DNA from: Rhodamnia argentea
Lineage: Eukaryota > Streptophyta > Magnoliopsida > Myrtales > Myrtaceae
Assembly (NCBI RefSeq): GCF_020921035.1
Contig: NC_063155.1
Span: forward strand, 30,001,294-30,065,293
Length of the DNA: 64,000 nt
Reading direction: 5' to 3'
Position numbers and translations under genes: made by a program
Shown here: piece after piece, positions 50,059 through 61,207 of the stretch
Layout of the letters: the number at the start of each line of letters is the position of its first letter
Position numbering within the stretch: position 1 is the first letter of the stretch
The notes under the pieces: model-generated
What the model saw: the letters and a program-made list of their open reading frames with translations, nothing else
Databases searched by the model: none
What the model was told of the DNA's origin: nothing

Positions 50059-50709
50059 CATGAAGTTGCTGCCGTGATACCTCACAACTTCTGGATTTAG
50101 TCGGCTGAAATTTTGGAAAAAAAACCCCACAAAATACTCTCGACAATTATTTGGGGAAAGAGGGAAAGGAGGATTTGTTTGATATCGAGAAGTGGCACCG
50201 AAGGGAGAAAATGCAAAATTGACAAGGAAAACGGCGTTTTTTGGGAAAAAAGCCGGGGCCAAACTGCCTACGGCTATTTGCAATTGATTCGTCTCGAAAA
50301 ATTACGCGAAATAAAAAAAAACAAATTGTCCCAAACGGAAGCCCGAGCGATGAGATATACTCTTCTAAAGTTTTTCCCTTTCTTTATTCGTTTCCACTCT
50401 CTTACTGCAGTTTTTAATCTTTCCATGCGATTTTTAATTCTTTTGCTGCGATTTCCCATCTATCTATTACTGCGGTTTCCAACATATTCATGCGGCTATA
50501 TTACATTTTATTTTATGAATATTTTAAATTAATTACATAATTACAACATTATTTATTAATTACAAATAAATAATGTTGCCGAGCGAGGCCCAAATTCGTA
50601 AATATTTTTTTAAAAAAAAAAATTTCGGAAATATTTATTTTAAAAAAATTAAATTGGAAAAAAAACCCCCCACAAATGTCCATGAAGTTGCTGCCGTAAT
50701 ACCTCAGCC
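50059..50709. repeat. 35-bp direct repeat, two copies 613 bp apart
   Basis: The string ccacaaatgtccatgaagtt, followed by gctgccgt(g/a)atacctca, is present at about 50059-50096 and 50672-50709 with one difference. In one copy an 'aaaaaaaacccc' run lies before it, in the other after it. Confidence 0.7.
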
Positions 50710-51816
50710 ACGAGTGATAATGCATTGAGAAGCCCAGCCAATACGAGTTGCTCACCGACGGATTGCTTGTGTTTTCTTAACCTGCACCGAAGGAGTTCTT
50801 ATTGCTCAATTCAGTGGGCCCCGACTCTTATCGAATTCGTCCTTTAGTCGTGAGACCACCCCCACGCCTATGGAGTCTCTGCCGTAAGCGAGTCCTTGTC
50901 GAGCCGATTTGATCCGATCCAAGCTTGGAAAGCTTATCTCAAATCCAAGGTAAAAATTCTTATCTTTTATCAATTGCAATATTTACTTGTCTGTTTTGTG
51001 ATTTGTTGCATATCTTTGCATATTTTTGCATATTTGAGCTTAGCATGAAATATTTTGCATCTCTTAGAACATTGCCTATCTGACCATGCAGATTTGACTA
51101 GGAAATTCTTTTTTTTCCTAATCCGCAACTTCTTTGTACGAGCAATGATTTGAGTTCGATCGTTAATCGTAGGATTACGAATTAAAAATTGGTTCAAATA
51201 TTCGCGAAATACTTTCAAAAATCAGTTGATATAATCACTTGATTGGATTGGCACAATATCTTTAAAATGAATATTCTCTTGCATGATATTTAAAATTCTA
51301 AAAGACATTGCATTGTATTTTAGATAAAAATTGCATTCTTAAATTAAAATCATGTAGATATTTGCACGTTTAATTTAATTTTAGAATAAGTTAATCTAGA
51401 TTTGCATTCTATGATAGAATACGCATATTTGAGTTGATTTTCATGTCTAACGTAATTTATCTTTAATATGTTAGGGATTAGGCAAACTTAAACCCTAAAA
51501 TATGTAAGATAATTATCTTTGGACAGTTTTATTTAGGGTCATTCATTAATCCGAAAAACACAAGAAATAAAATAAGCTTTATATGTCATTTGCATGCTAG
51601 GTCTAGATCAAGTAGAATTTGCATGTTTAGGTCTTCAATTAATTCGTAAGTCATGCAGTCAATTTAATTAGACCGTAACATTATTTGTACATTTTTCATT
51701 TAATTGCATGTCATCTAGGTTAGCCATGTAGTTAATTAGATTAATTTCATATGCATGCTTATGATTTCCTTGCATTTAATTTTATTCATTTGCATCTTAG
51801 ATTAAATTCATGTATT

Positions 51817-52057
51817 GCATATAGGTTAGTATTTTTTTTTTTTGGTAACCAAGGTGTCCGCGCGGCCGGGGAACTATGGCTCAAACCAGCGGTGGTGCAC
51901 AACTATTCCTCGAGGGGGCTAGCGCAAGATCCCACCGCCACGACCCTTCGCTTAAATCACCGACGCCTACGAGTTTCAAACCCATGACCTCCCGTGAAAG
52001 GAACCGAGCTCAAACCATTGCGGCCATTGATGGGTGGGTGCATATAGGTTAGTATTT
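51817..52057 (-). mobile_element. SINE retroposon with 18-bp target duplication
   Basis: gcatataggttagtattt is repeated exactly at 51817-51834 and 52040-52057. Between them, read on the minus strand, is a GC-rich body of about 190 bp ending in poly-A (poly-T at 51835-51843 on the plus strand). A box A-like TGGCCGCAATGG (52026-52015) and a box B-like GGGTTTGAAACTC (51983-51971) are at the spacing expected of a tRNA-derived pol III promoter. The perfect target duplication suggests a recent insertion. Confidence 0.85.
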
Positions 52058-52358
52058 ATGCCATTAAAAAGCGAAAATTCAAAAGTGAGAACAATTTGTC
52101 TTGGCGTATGCTTCCCGTAATTACAACTTCCGGATGTTCAATTAATTGATTGTGCAATCGCATGATAACATTTGTTAGCGACTTAGGTTAAAATCAATTA
52201 ATGTTGCCCGACAAAATTTTTTCATGAAATAAAATGGTACTGAAAGGGCGTTAGAGTAATCTAACATAATCAAGTTCTCGGACTCTTAATCTCTGGTTCA
52301 TAGAAGTAATTTAGTTAGGTTTCTCATCGACCTACCAAAAACGATTAATGGTGACTCC

Positions 52359-54642
52359 TAGACGTGGCCATTTGGAACCGGGGTCCGGAACCGGCCCATT
52401 GACTGGGCCCACGGTTCCATAATTGTTGGAACCGGCTCGGAATCGCCGGTTCCGACCAGTTTATTTTATAAAAAAAAAAATTGGGCGGGTCCGGTGGGGC
52501 AAAGACAACACCACCTCCCCTGCGGGGGCCCCCCGCCCCAAAGAGCCGTTGCAGACAATGCAACGGCCAATTTGGCCGTTGTTTAAAAAAAATTTGATTT
52601 GTTTTTATTTCTTATGTATAAATACCTATCCTCTCCCTTTCATTTTTCTCACAAATCCTCTTAACAATTCTCTCAAATTCTCCCAAATTCTGCGTTGGTT
52701 TCGTAAGCACAAATTATTCCAAAAAGTACTCTTAAACGCGAACTTTTTCATCTTTATAAAAAAAAAAATTAGCAAAATTTTTTGCGGAATTCAATGGACG
52801 TGTGCATTTAGGTAGCGATATTTGGAGTGATCCTTGAAAAATTCATTCTTATATGGGTGTCACGTGTCATTGGATAGGTGACGACTGGACCATTCAAAAA
52901 AGACTTATTGCATTTTGAGTTTTTGATGAAAAAGATTCGGCTCATAATATTTATAGAATAATTAGGCAAGTTTTAGAAGAATATAATTTGATAAAAAAGT
53001 ATTTTCAATTGGTTTTGATAATGCCACCGCAAATACCGCGTCCATTCCCAATAAAATATTTGCAAACCCTCTTTTGGCGGATAATTTTTTCACATTAGAT
53101 GTGCTTGCCATGTTTTAAATTTATGTTTACAAGATGGTTTACGAACTCTTGAGTCTTCTCTCGCCCAAATAAATGATGCAATTAAATTTTTATGGAGTCG
53201 TGCTCATTTTATGAAATTATGGGAAAAATTTTGTAAACAACATGGGAGAAGGACAAAAATGTTTCCAAAAGATATTTCGATTTGTTGGAATTCTACCTAC
53301 GAGTTGTTTCATCAAACTTTTGATTACAAAGATTTATTATGTATGTTTATTTCGCAAATCATTCCCGAAATTACTTTACTTTCGCAACATTGGGACGTTT
53401 GCAAAAAATTTTAGATTTTTTAAAAAATTTTAATGATGATACTAATACTTTATCTGATATTTATTATCCTACTACGCATTTATTTTTAATAGAGTGTGTT
53501 AATATTGGTAGTGTTTTTAGTGAACATGAAAAAGATACTGAATTAGATTGGACTATTTTAGTAATGCAAGAAAAATGATTGCATTATTATTTCCAAATTC
53601 CTCTTGTCTATTTAGTTGGTATTGTTTTTTATCCACGTATTAAATTAGACGGTTTACTAGATTATTTGAATGTGTATTATCATGATTGTTTACATTTGAA
53701 AGATTCAATAGATATTTCAAATATACAACGAGATGTTAAAGAATCTATAGTAGTATTATATGGAGAATTTTGTACTAGATATAGCTTAAGTGATTTTGGA
53801 TCTTTACAATCTATTGCCTCACGTAACGAAGGCGATAGTTCACTTAGTAGAGGGTATAATATGCTCAAGAGTAGGCAAAAAAATAAAATAAAATAAAAAG
53901 GGGCAACAAGTAATATTTTTGAATCAGAAAAATATTTAACCACTCAATTTGAGTTTCGTGATGCAGAACATAGTACAGATTTTCAAATCCTAAAGTGGTG
54001 GAAGAGTCATTCAATCGATTACCCAGTTATCGCCCTCATCGCTCGTTAGATATTAGCAACTCATTCTTCAACGATTGCGATTGAACAAATATTTAGCGTT
54101 GGAGGATTAGTTTTGGACTCTCGCCGTTCAAGATTAAGCCCGGAGTCCGTGGAAGCTCAAGCTTGTGTCGATGATTGGATGAAGGCCAAATTTCGACACC
54201 AAGAGCTGGATTGAGAACACGAATTTTTTGGTGAGGATTGTGGATATAACACCGCCACGGGTATCACAACGGGTAGTGACGATTGACGATGAAGTAAGTT
54301 GGGGTTATCAAAGGTAAAAGAATTACATGAGTTTTGATTTTTATATCCCAAAGAAGATATGTAGGCGCTTAATGATAATTCATTAAGTTCAAACCCATTC
54401 CTCCTATTCCCTTTTTTTCCATACATTTTATTACAATGTACAATTTGATTGTAATTTATAATTTATTATGTTTATTTTATTATTTATCATTTTAAAAATT
54501 AAATTTTAAAAACATAACCAGAATCGGCCCGGGAACCGGAACCGGCTCATTCAAGGGCGGGTTTTGGTTCCACCTTTTCATGTAACCGTAACCGCCGGTT
54601 CTTGAACCGGAATCAGCGGTTCCAAAGAACCAGCCATGTCTA
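52359..54642 (+). mobile_element. Decayed hAT transposon with TIRs and 8-bp target duplication
   Basis: The ends are TAGACGTGGCCATTTGGAAC (left) and, as reverse complement of the right, TAGACATGGCTGGTTCTTTG. Both are followed by GGAACCGG-type subterminal repeats. The flanks gtgactcc (52351-52358) and gcgactcc (54643-54650) match at 7 of 8, the hAT target-site length. The 2284-bp body contains the remains of a hAT transposase on the plus strand. Confidence 0.88.
52850..54214 (+). pseudogene. hAT transposase relic
   Basis: Pieces in different frames align with the order of a plant hAT (BED-finger/RICESLEEPER-like) transposase: WNSTYELFHQTFDYKDLLC near 53288, ILDFLKNFNDDTNTLSDIYY near 53408, PTTHLFLIECVNI, then IPLVYLVGIVFYPRIKLDGL near 53597. 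The last 54 codons (54050-54214) form an open hATC dimerisation segment with IAIEQIFSVGGLVLDSRRSR and LSPESVEAQACVDDW. Stops and frameshifts break the middle, and the N-terminal BED zinc finger and first catalytic region are not visible. It cannot encode an active transposase. Confidence 0.85.
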
Positions 54643-55277
54643 GCGACTCCAATTAAAAAATCTTTATATATTAAGTTGCGATTTGGTATGAACTTAGGAA
54701 AGTTCGAGTTAGGCTAGTTAATTCATTTAATTAATTAACTTAATAATCTATTAGCCCGAAATTTCGAAATTTGAGGTCGCGACAGAAATGAGAGTGGGAG
54801 TCGAATCCCATACCTATGATACTAACGTCGTCACAACCCAATTCCATTACCAGCATAACCACGACCTATTGTCGTTTTACAAAGTTTATAGAATTATTAG
54901 AGGTTGATTGGAAAACAAACCACAATCTTCAATTTTACCTTTTTTTTTAATTAACAAACTCCAATCTTCGATTTTACTTTTTTTTTTTTTAATTTCCTTC
55001 AAAGCACGAAATTATTTTCAGACAGTCAACTGTTCACTCCTTTAACGTGACGGACGTTAGCAAAAAAAAATTCGCCTTCCTTCATCACCACGATTTGCCT
55101 CATTAACGTGATGGAGCGGATCCAAGTTTTGCGGGACCCGTCACCGGAAAAAAAAGCACGCCTTTCTTCGATTTAATTCATCATTAATAAGTATCGGAGC
55201 AAATCCACAAAAAAACGGAAATAAAATAAAATGTTAATAGCGTTTGCCTAAACAAGCTCAAACGCTCAGATCTATGT

Positions 55278-55352
55278 CACGTCATCAATTTATTGCCAGT
55301 CAGTCCACTACGACGTCGCATTATTCTCAGTCAACTGTACTCGCTGACGTCG
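55278..55352. promoter_or_regulatory. UPRE-type and related ACGT elements upstream of the PDI gene
   Basis: cacgtcatc at 55278-55286 reads GATGACGTGA on the minus strand, matching the unfolded-protein-response element TGACGTGR and the XBP1-type GATGACGTG core. Two further GACGTC-containing sites lie at 55311-55320 and 55341-55352. They sit 125-200 bp upstream of the ATG of an ER chaperone gene, which is where bZIP28/bZIP60 would be expected to act. Confidence 0.6.
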
Positions 55353-55476
55353 TTTTTCCGCCTCTCCTCCCTCTTCGTCATCGTCGCACCATAAAGACGC
55401 GCACACAGTGGCAGTGCACAGCCAGATCTCACTACCCCCCTCGCCCTTCTCTCTCTCTCTCTCTCTTCCGATCACA

Positions 55477-58400
55477 ATGTCTACTCGCGTTTTCCTCCTC
55501 CTCTCCCTCACGGCGCTCTTGCTCTTCGCCTCGTTCCCTCGCTCTCTCTCCAAGGACGTCGCCGGCGACGACGACGACGAAGATCTCAGCTTCCTCGAGG
55601 AGCCCGACGAGGCCCACGACGCCTCCGCTGCCGCCGCGGCGCCTCACTCGGAATTCCCCGACTCCGACCACTTTGACGACGACGAGGACTTCGAGAATTA
55701 CTCCGATTTCGACGAGTCGGAGGCCGATGCGGACGCGTACAAGGAGCCCGAGGTGGACGAAAAGGACGTCGTCGTTCTGAAGGAGGGGAATTTCACCGAT
55801 TTCGTCGAGAAGAACAGGTTCGTGATGGTAGAGTTCTACGCTCCGTGGTGCGGGCACTGCCAGGCCCTGGCGCCGGAGTACGCCGCCGCCGCGACGGAGC
55901 TGAAAGGAGAGGGGGTGGTTCTGGCGAAGGTGGACGCGACGGAGGAGGAGGAGTTGGCTCAGAAGTATGAGGTGCAAGGGTTCCCTACTGTTTATTTCTT
56001 CGTCGATAGCGTTCACAAGCCTTATCCCGGCCAAAGGACCAAGTAACGTTCTGATTGTTTTTCCTCTCTGTTCGTCTATTCCCAAGATCCGTTTTGGTTT
56101 TTCTGAAAACGAATGTCAATGCTATGTGCATGTGATTTGGGCTAAGGGGTATTTTTTATTTCACTCCAGGGATGCTATTGTGACTTGGATCAAGAAGAAA
56201 ACGGGGCCTGGCGTGGATAACTTAACCACATTGGACGATGCCGAACGGGTGTTGACTTCCGAAGACAAAGTTGTCTTGGGCTATCTTAACCATTTGAAGG
56301 TACATGGTAGTGCAGAATTAACATTCGTATGAAATTTTAGGGCATTTTTTTCCGGTATCTAATTGTAGTGGGATGAAGCGGCTACTTTTGGAGCAAAATG
56401 CATTCAAAATTGATGGGCTTCTGCCAATAACTGTAGAACTTAGAATTACATGCGTTGTTTCATAACGCATGCCACTTATGCGGTGCTTGAGTCCAGGATA
56501 CTTGTTCTCTGTAGGGTTGATGAGAATTGCTTTGACTCGGTCTCCTTTTGAGTGTTGAGTGATTATTCTCTGTTCTTATTCCACCAGTATAAAGAAAGTG
56601 AAATTTGAAAATGCTCGTTTCCTAGCCATCCACCTAGTTTGGGCACGCTTTCCAAAACCAAAAATAAATGGAGAAGGACGAAAGATGTCCCGGGCAACTA
56701 AATTTTGCCCTTTGTAATTGATGGTAGGGCCCTGAAAGTGAGGAGCTTGCTGCTGCTTCAAGAATCGAAGATGATGTCAACTTCTACCAAACTGTTAATC
56801 CTGATGTTGCAAAACTTTTCCACATGGACCCTGAAGTCAAGCGTCCTGCTTTGGTCATCCTTAAGAAGGAGGCAGAAAAATTAAGCCTTTATGGTAAGTT
56901 TAATTTAATCTCTCTGGTGAAGGGAAACCAAAGCTGCATATATGCCAAGGCATCCATGTCTCGTAATGTCTTCCTTTTTATGCAGATGGTAAATTTGAGA
57001 AGTCTGCAATAGCTGAATTTGTTTTCGCGAACAAGCTTCCTCTGGTTACCACTTTTACCAGGGAAAGTGCACCATTAATTTTTGAAAGCCCAATTAAGAA
57101 GCAGGTAAGTGTGATTCCTTGGTACATGAACAAGTGTCAGAATCCCTTGTTGATGTTGATTAAGTTTTGCAAATTCTTTTCAGATGTTGCTGTTTGCCAC
57201 ATCAAAAGATTCAGAAAAATTTGTCCCAGTATTTGAGGAGGCTGCAAAGCTTTTTAAAGGAAAAGTAAGTTGAGACCATAACTACGAAAGCTCTGAATTG
57301 GTGCTACATCTTTCTAAATAGTGGTTTTTCTATTGAGGAACTTCCTCAGTAGTCTTAGTCAGTATTTCATGAATTACCGGCTAGATGAAACTTGATGAGC
57401 AACAGAGGACGCTGCTGCTTACAGAGCCAGGAATAATTTGTGTATGAACTAGTCCGAGGTGTATTGGCGGAGTTCATTTCAATGACTTAATAACTTTAAT
57501 AGTATGTCGTCCTTAGGTGACAGATTGTTACCTCCTTCTACGCATGCAAGGGTTGGGTTTGTCTTCCCCAAATGATAAGTTCTGCTGGCCAGCGGCTGCT
57601 GGTGATATCTTATGGTCTATTTTGCTTGAAACTAAACTTAGTTGTTGTAGCATTCATATGCATTTTTATCACAAAAGTAATAGGATGGCTGATGCACTTA
57701 CGAATTTTTTTATTTTTTATTTTTAAACTCCAGCTGATCTTCGTGTATGTGCAAATGGATAATGAAGATGTCGGAAAGCCCGTGTCTGATTATTTTGGTG
57801 TCGCCGGGAGTGGTCCCAAGGTAATTTTTGTTTATCATTCTTTATAAGAACGAATGTGGAATGATTGGTTTTCATTTCTCTTGAATAACTTCTGGGTACT
57901 TGTCTTCAACAGGTACTTGGATACACCGGAAATGATGACAGTAGGAAGTTTTTCCTTGAAGGAGAAGTGACTTTGGACAATATTAAGGTCATAGAGCATT
58001 GTGTGAAGTTAGAACACTTTGTACTGCATTTAGTTAGCTGGAAATAACATTTTGCATTCATAATCCACAGGTTTTCGCTGAGGACTTCTTGGAGGAGAAG
58101 CTGAAACCTTTCTATAAATCAGACCCAATTCCCGAAACTGTGAGTGATTGGTTTCAATTCTGTGGAACTTTGGTTTGTCATTTGGTCATGCTTTTGATAA
58201 TTTGGTATCTGCGACTGTTGTAGAATGACGGCGATGTGAAAGTTGTTGTCGGAAACAACTTTGATGAAATTGTGTTGGATGAGTCAAAGGACATCCTGCT
58301 TGAGGTACCATTTCTTTGTAGAGAAGAGTACGATTCATCTCTTTTAAGTCTGTACAGGACAAATCTAATGCAAGGTCTGTCACCAGATATATGCGCCTTG

Positions 58401-59402
58401 GTGTGGGCATTGTCAATCATTGGAGCCTACATACAACAAACTTGCCAAACATTTGCGTGGCATTGACACACTTATTATTGCCAAGATGGATGGAACGACC
58501 AATGAACATCCCAGGGCAAAGGTAAGTTGGTTTGTGATACACCAATAAAAGAGAAAAGAGAAAGTTGGCTTATGTAAGAGCGGTTGTTGTCACTTCAGCT
58601 TAGTTCTTCAAAAACATTTTTTTTCTTGTTTTGTGTCATCAGTTGCTACCTTAGGGATCTTTTCTTCATTAACTTGTCCACATTTTGTTTTATTTTGTCA
58701 ACAACCTCAGGGATTCACCTTTTCTGATCTATTTGTGTATGAGAGGTTTTGCTATGAAATGTCTGCAATGGAATTTTAATTGGAATGGTGTGGCTAATAT
58801 TTATCTACTTCATGCAGGCTGATGGATTTCCCACACTTCTATTCTTCCCTGCTGGAAACAAGAGCTTTGATCCAGTAAGTATTTGAAGTTTATTATCGTT
58901 GTGGTTGTATGCTCTTATACTTCTGCTTTTGCCCGTTTTAGTCTTGTATGAGATCGTACTAGGTATGCGTGGCCTTCGTGAATTTTTGAAAGCCTCAAAT
59001 AAGTTTACTATCCTCAGGGCTTTAGTGATTTCCAATTTCGGTATAACCGTTAACAGAATGTTGCTTAGAAGTGAAAGAGCATTGATTCATTTATGTGTCG
59101 ATTAATTCCCTTCTCTGGTATTATTCAATGTAAGGCTCAAACTTTCTGGGACATATTTTTTGCCGGGATAGAATTCTCTCCTCTCTCTTTCTCTAGTCAA
59201 CAAGTGCCTAATGAAATCATCTTACTCTGGACAGATCACTGTAGACTCTGACCGGACTGTGGTGGCTCTGTATAAGTTCCTGAAGAAGCACGCATCAATC
59301 CCTTTCAAGCTTCAAAAACCAGCATCCACTCCTAAATCTGCTACTACCGACACCAAAGAGAGCGAAGAAACCATCACTACCGATCTGAAGGATGAATTAT
59401 GA
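55477..59402 (+). CDS. PDIL1-4: Protein disulfide isomerase, PDIL1-4 type
   Basis: Twelve exons: 55477-56042, 56170-56299, 56728-56893, 56986-57104, 57184-57264, 57734-57820, 57913-57987, 58071-58139, 58224-58304, 58387-58521, 58818-58874, 59235-59402. All junctions are GT-AG and in phase, giving 577 aa. Residues 1-25 are a signal peptide. A highly acidic stretch (about 30-95) is typical of this subgroup. The a domain has the WCGHC redox site at C125-C128; b and b' domains follow; the a' domain has a second WCGHC at C464-C467. The C-terminus is KDEL, the ER retention signal. The enzyme forms and rearranges disulfides in secretory proteins. The chosen ATG starts the signal peptide; an upstream in-frame ATG at 55408 lies in the CT-rich leader. 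Related Arabidopsis genes are induced by ER stress, which fits the upstream elements. Confidence 0.96.
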
Positions 59403-59655
59403 GGATGTTTAGGGAAACAGGTGTCTCTCTCTTTCACTGGGCAATAGGAAGAAAGAGAAGAAAGAACAGCAATTAGACGAGTGTAGAGTGATCAGAGAGA
59501 AGGAAAACATCCAGAGTAATTTAAAGCTGTTTTTTTTTAACCTGGGCGAGGGCGGCGGGGCTTGTTTCTCCTGAAAGTTGTATTGGCCTTCTTCTAGTTT
59601 GTTTTTTTTTTTGACTCTGTATCTCATCAGTAATAAATAATTTTCCCTTTAAAGA
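59403..59655 (+). terminator. 3' UTR and poly(A) signal of the PDI gene
   Basis: A purine-rich 3' UTR follows the stop. AATAAA at 59632-59637 is the likely polyadenylation signal. The target duplication of a TIR element begins 12 bp later, so the transposon abuts the gene's 3' end. Confidence 0.6.
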
Positions 59656-60187
59656 TAGGGTTAATATCGTGAAAAATCTTAAACTAATATACCTATGACA
59701 AATTTATCCCAAATTATTTTTTTGATCACGAAAAATTTTAAACTGGTACACGTGTGATAAATTTATCTTAAAGTATTTTTTTTACTACCAAAAATCTTAA
59801 ATTGGTATAGGGAAAATGCCAAAAAAGGGCCCCAAATGTACTTGTTTTCTCAATTAAGGGCCCGAAATACAACTTGTGTCAAAGAAGGGCCCAAAGTGCC
59901 TTTTTTTATTCAAACAAGGGCCCGAATGGGGACACTTTTGTCTTTTTACATTTTGTAATTGTTTTCCTTTTTTCTTATGTTTTTTTCCTTTGGTTCTCCT
60001 CCTCCTCACCTGGGGCCGTGGGCTGAGCGGCCGCAAGGCTTACCTCACTCAGCTCAGGCGAGGGTCGGGTGAGCCGCCGAAATGGCGGACGGCGAGGACG
60101 CGGCAACGGCGGCGGCGCGGCCGAGGTGGAGGCAGCGGCGGGAGTCAAGATCTGGTTGAGGGCGAGCTTCGCGTTCGAGATCGTCGC

Positions 60188-61039
60188 TCATCGCGGCTGA
60201 AGCGACCTTGCACCCGTTTGCGGCCGGCGACGAGAGAGCCGCGGGCCGAGCGGCCGAGATCGCGAGCGGCGAGGACGCGGGGCGTAGAGACCGAGGCGGG
60301 GGTCCTCGCGTCGCTCATCGCCGCCGAAGCGACCTTGCACCCGTCTGCGGCCGGCGACGAGAGATCCGCGGGCTAAGCGGCCGAGATCGCGGGGCGGAGA
60401 GACCAAGGCGGGGGTCCTCGCGTCGCTCATCGCGGCCGAAGCGACCTTGCACCCGTCTGCGGCCGGCGACGAGAGATCCGCGGGTTGAGCGGCCGAGATC
60501 GCGGGTGGCGAGGACGCGGGGCGGAGAGACCGAGGCGGGGGTCCTCGCGTCGCTCATCGCGGCCGAAGCGATCTTGCACCCGTCTGCAGCCGGCGACGAG
60601 AGATCCGCGGGCCGAGCAGCCGAGATCGCGGGGCGGAGAGACCAAGGCGGGGGTCCTCGTGTCGCTCATCGCGGCCGAAGCGACCTTGCACCCGTCCGCG
60701 GCCGGCGACGAGAGATCCGCGGGTTGAGCGGCCGAGATCGCGGGTGGCGAGGACGCGGGGCGGAGAGACCGAGGCGGGGGTCCTCGCGTCGCTCATCGCG
60801 GCCGAAGCGATCTTGCACCCGTCTGCGGCCGACGACGAGAGAGCCGCGGGTTGAGCGGCCGAGATCGCGGGTGGCGAGGACGCGGGGCGGAGAGACCGAG
60901 GCGGGGGTCCTCGCGTCGCTCATCGCGGCCGAAGCGATCTTGCACCCGTCTGCGGCCGACGACGAGAGAGCCACGGGTTGAGCGGCCGAGATCGCGGGCG
61001 GCGAGGACGCGGGGCGGAGAGGTCGAGGCGGGGGTCCTC
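60188..61039. repeat. GC-rich minisatellite, alternating 127- and 112-bp units
   Basis: Seven units start near 60188, 60315, 60427, 60554, 60666, 60793 and 60920. Long units are 127 bp; short units (starting 60315 and 60554) lack a 15-bp piece of the type 'gtggcgaggacgcgg' and are 112 bp. Units are highly similar, so the array grew recently. Long open frames on both strands are a by-product of the stop-poor GC-rich repeat. Confidence 0.85.
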
Positions 61040-61207
61040 GCGCCTGTTTGCGGCTCACGGCCGACGGGTGCAAGGGGAAGAAGAAAGAAGAAAAGGCGCC
61101 CGTTTGCGGCTCACGGACGGCTGGTGCAAGGGGAAGAAGAAAGAAGAAAAGGCGCCTGTTTGCAGCTCACGGCCGGCTGGTGCAAGAGGAAGAAGAAAGA
61201 AGAAAAG
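61040..61207. repeat. Minisatellite, 56 bp x 3
   Basis: Three units (61040-61095, 61096-61151, 61152-61207) of the form gcgcc.gtttgc.gctcacgg, then c.ggtgcaag.ggaagaag and aaagaagaaaag. It follows directly after the 127/112-bp array inside the inner TIR element. Confidence 0.85.

Larger units (their letters stand above)
48741..55260. other. Intergenic region with TIR element, SINE and hAT relic
   Basis: Apart from the mobile elements listed separately I find no gene. A 35-bp block with 'ccacaaatgtccatgaagtt' occurs at 50059-50096 and again at 50672-50709. A minus-strand reading frame at 50283-49861 overlaps the first copy but resembles no family I know. 49190-49356 looks like a fragment of the GGAAAATTGTC element family. 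Confidence 0.45.

Noticed and set aside
49861..50283. 140-codon minus-strand frame containing a repeated 'ccacaaatgtccatgaag' block
   Set aside because: Part of it is a duplicated DNA block and the peptide is not recognisable; more likely repeat-derived.
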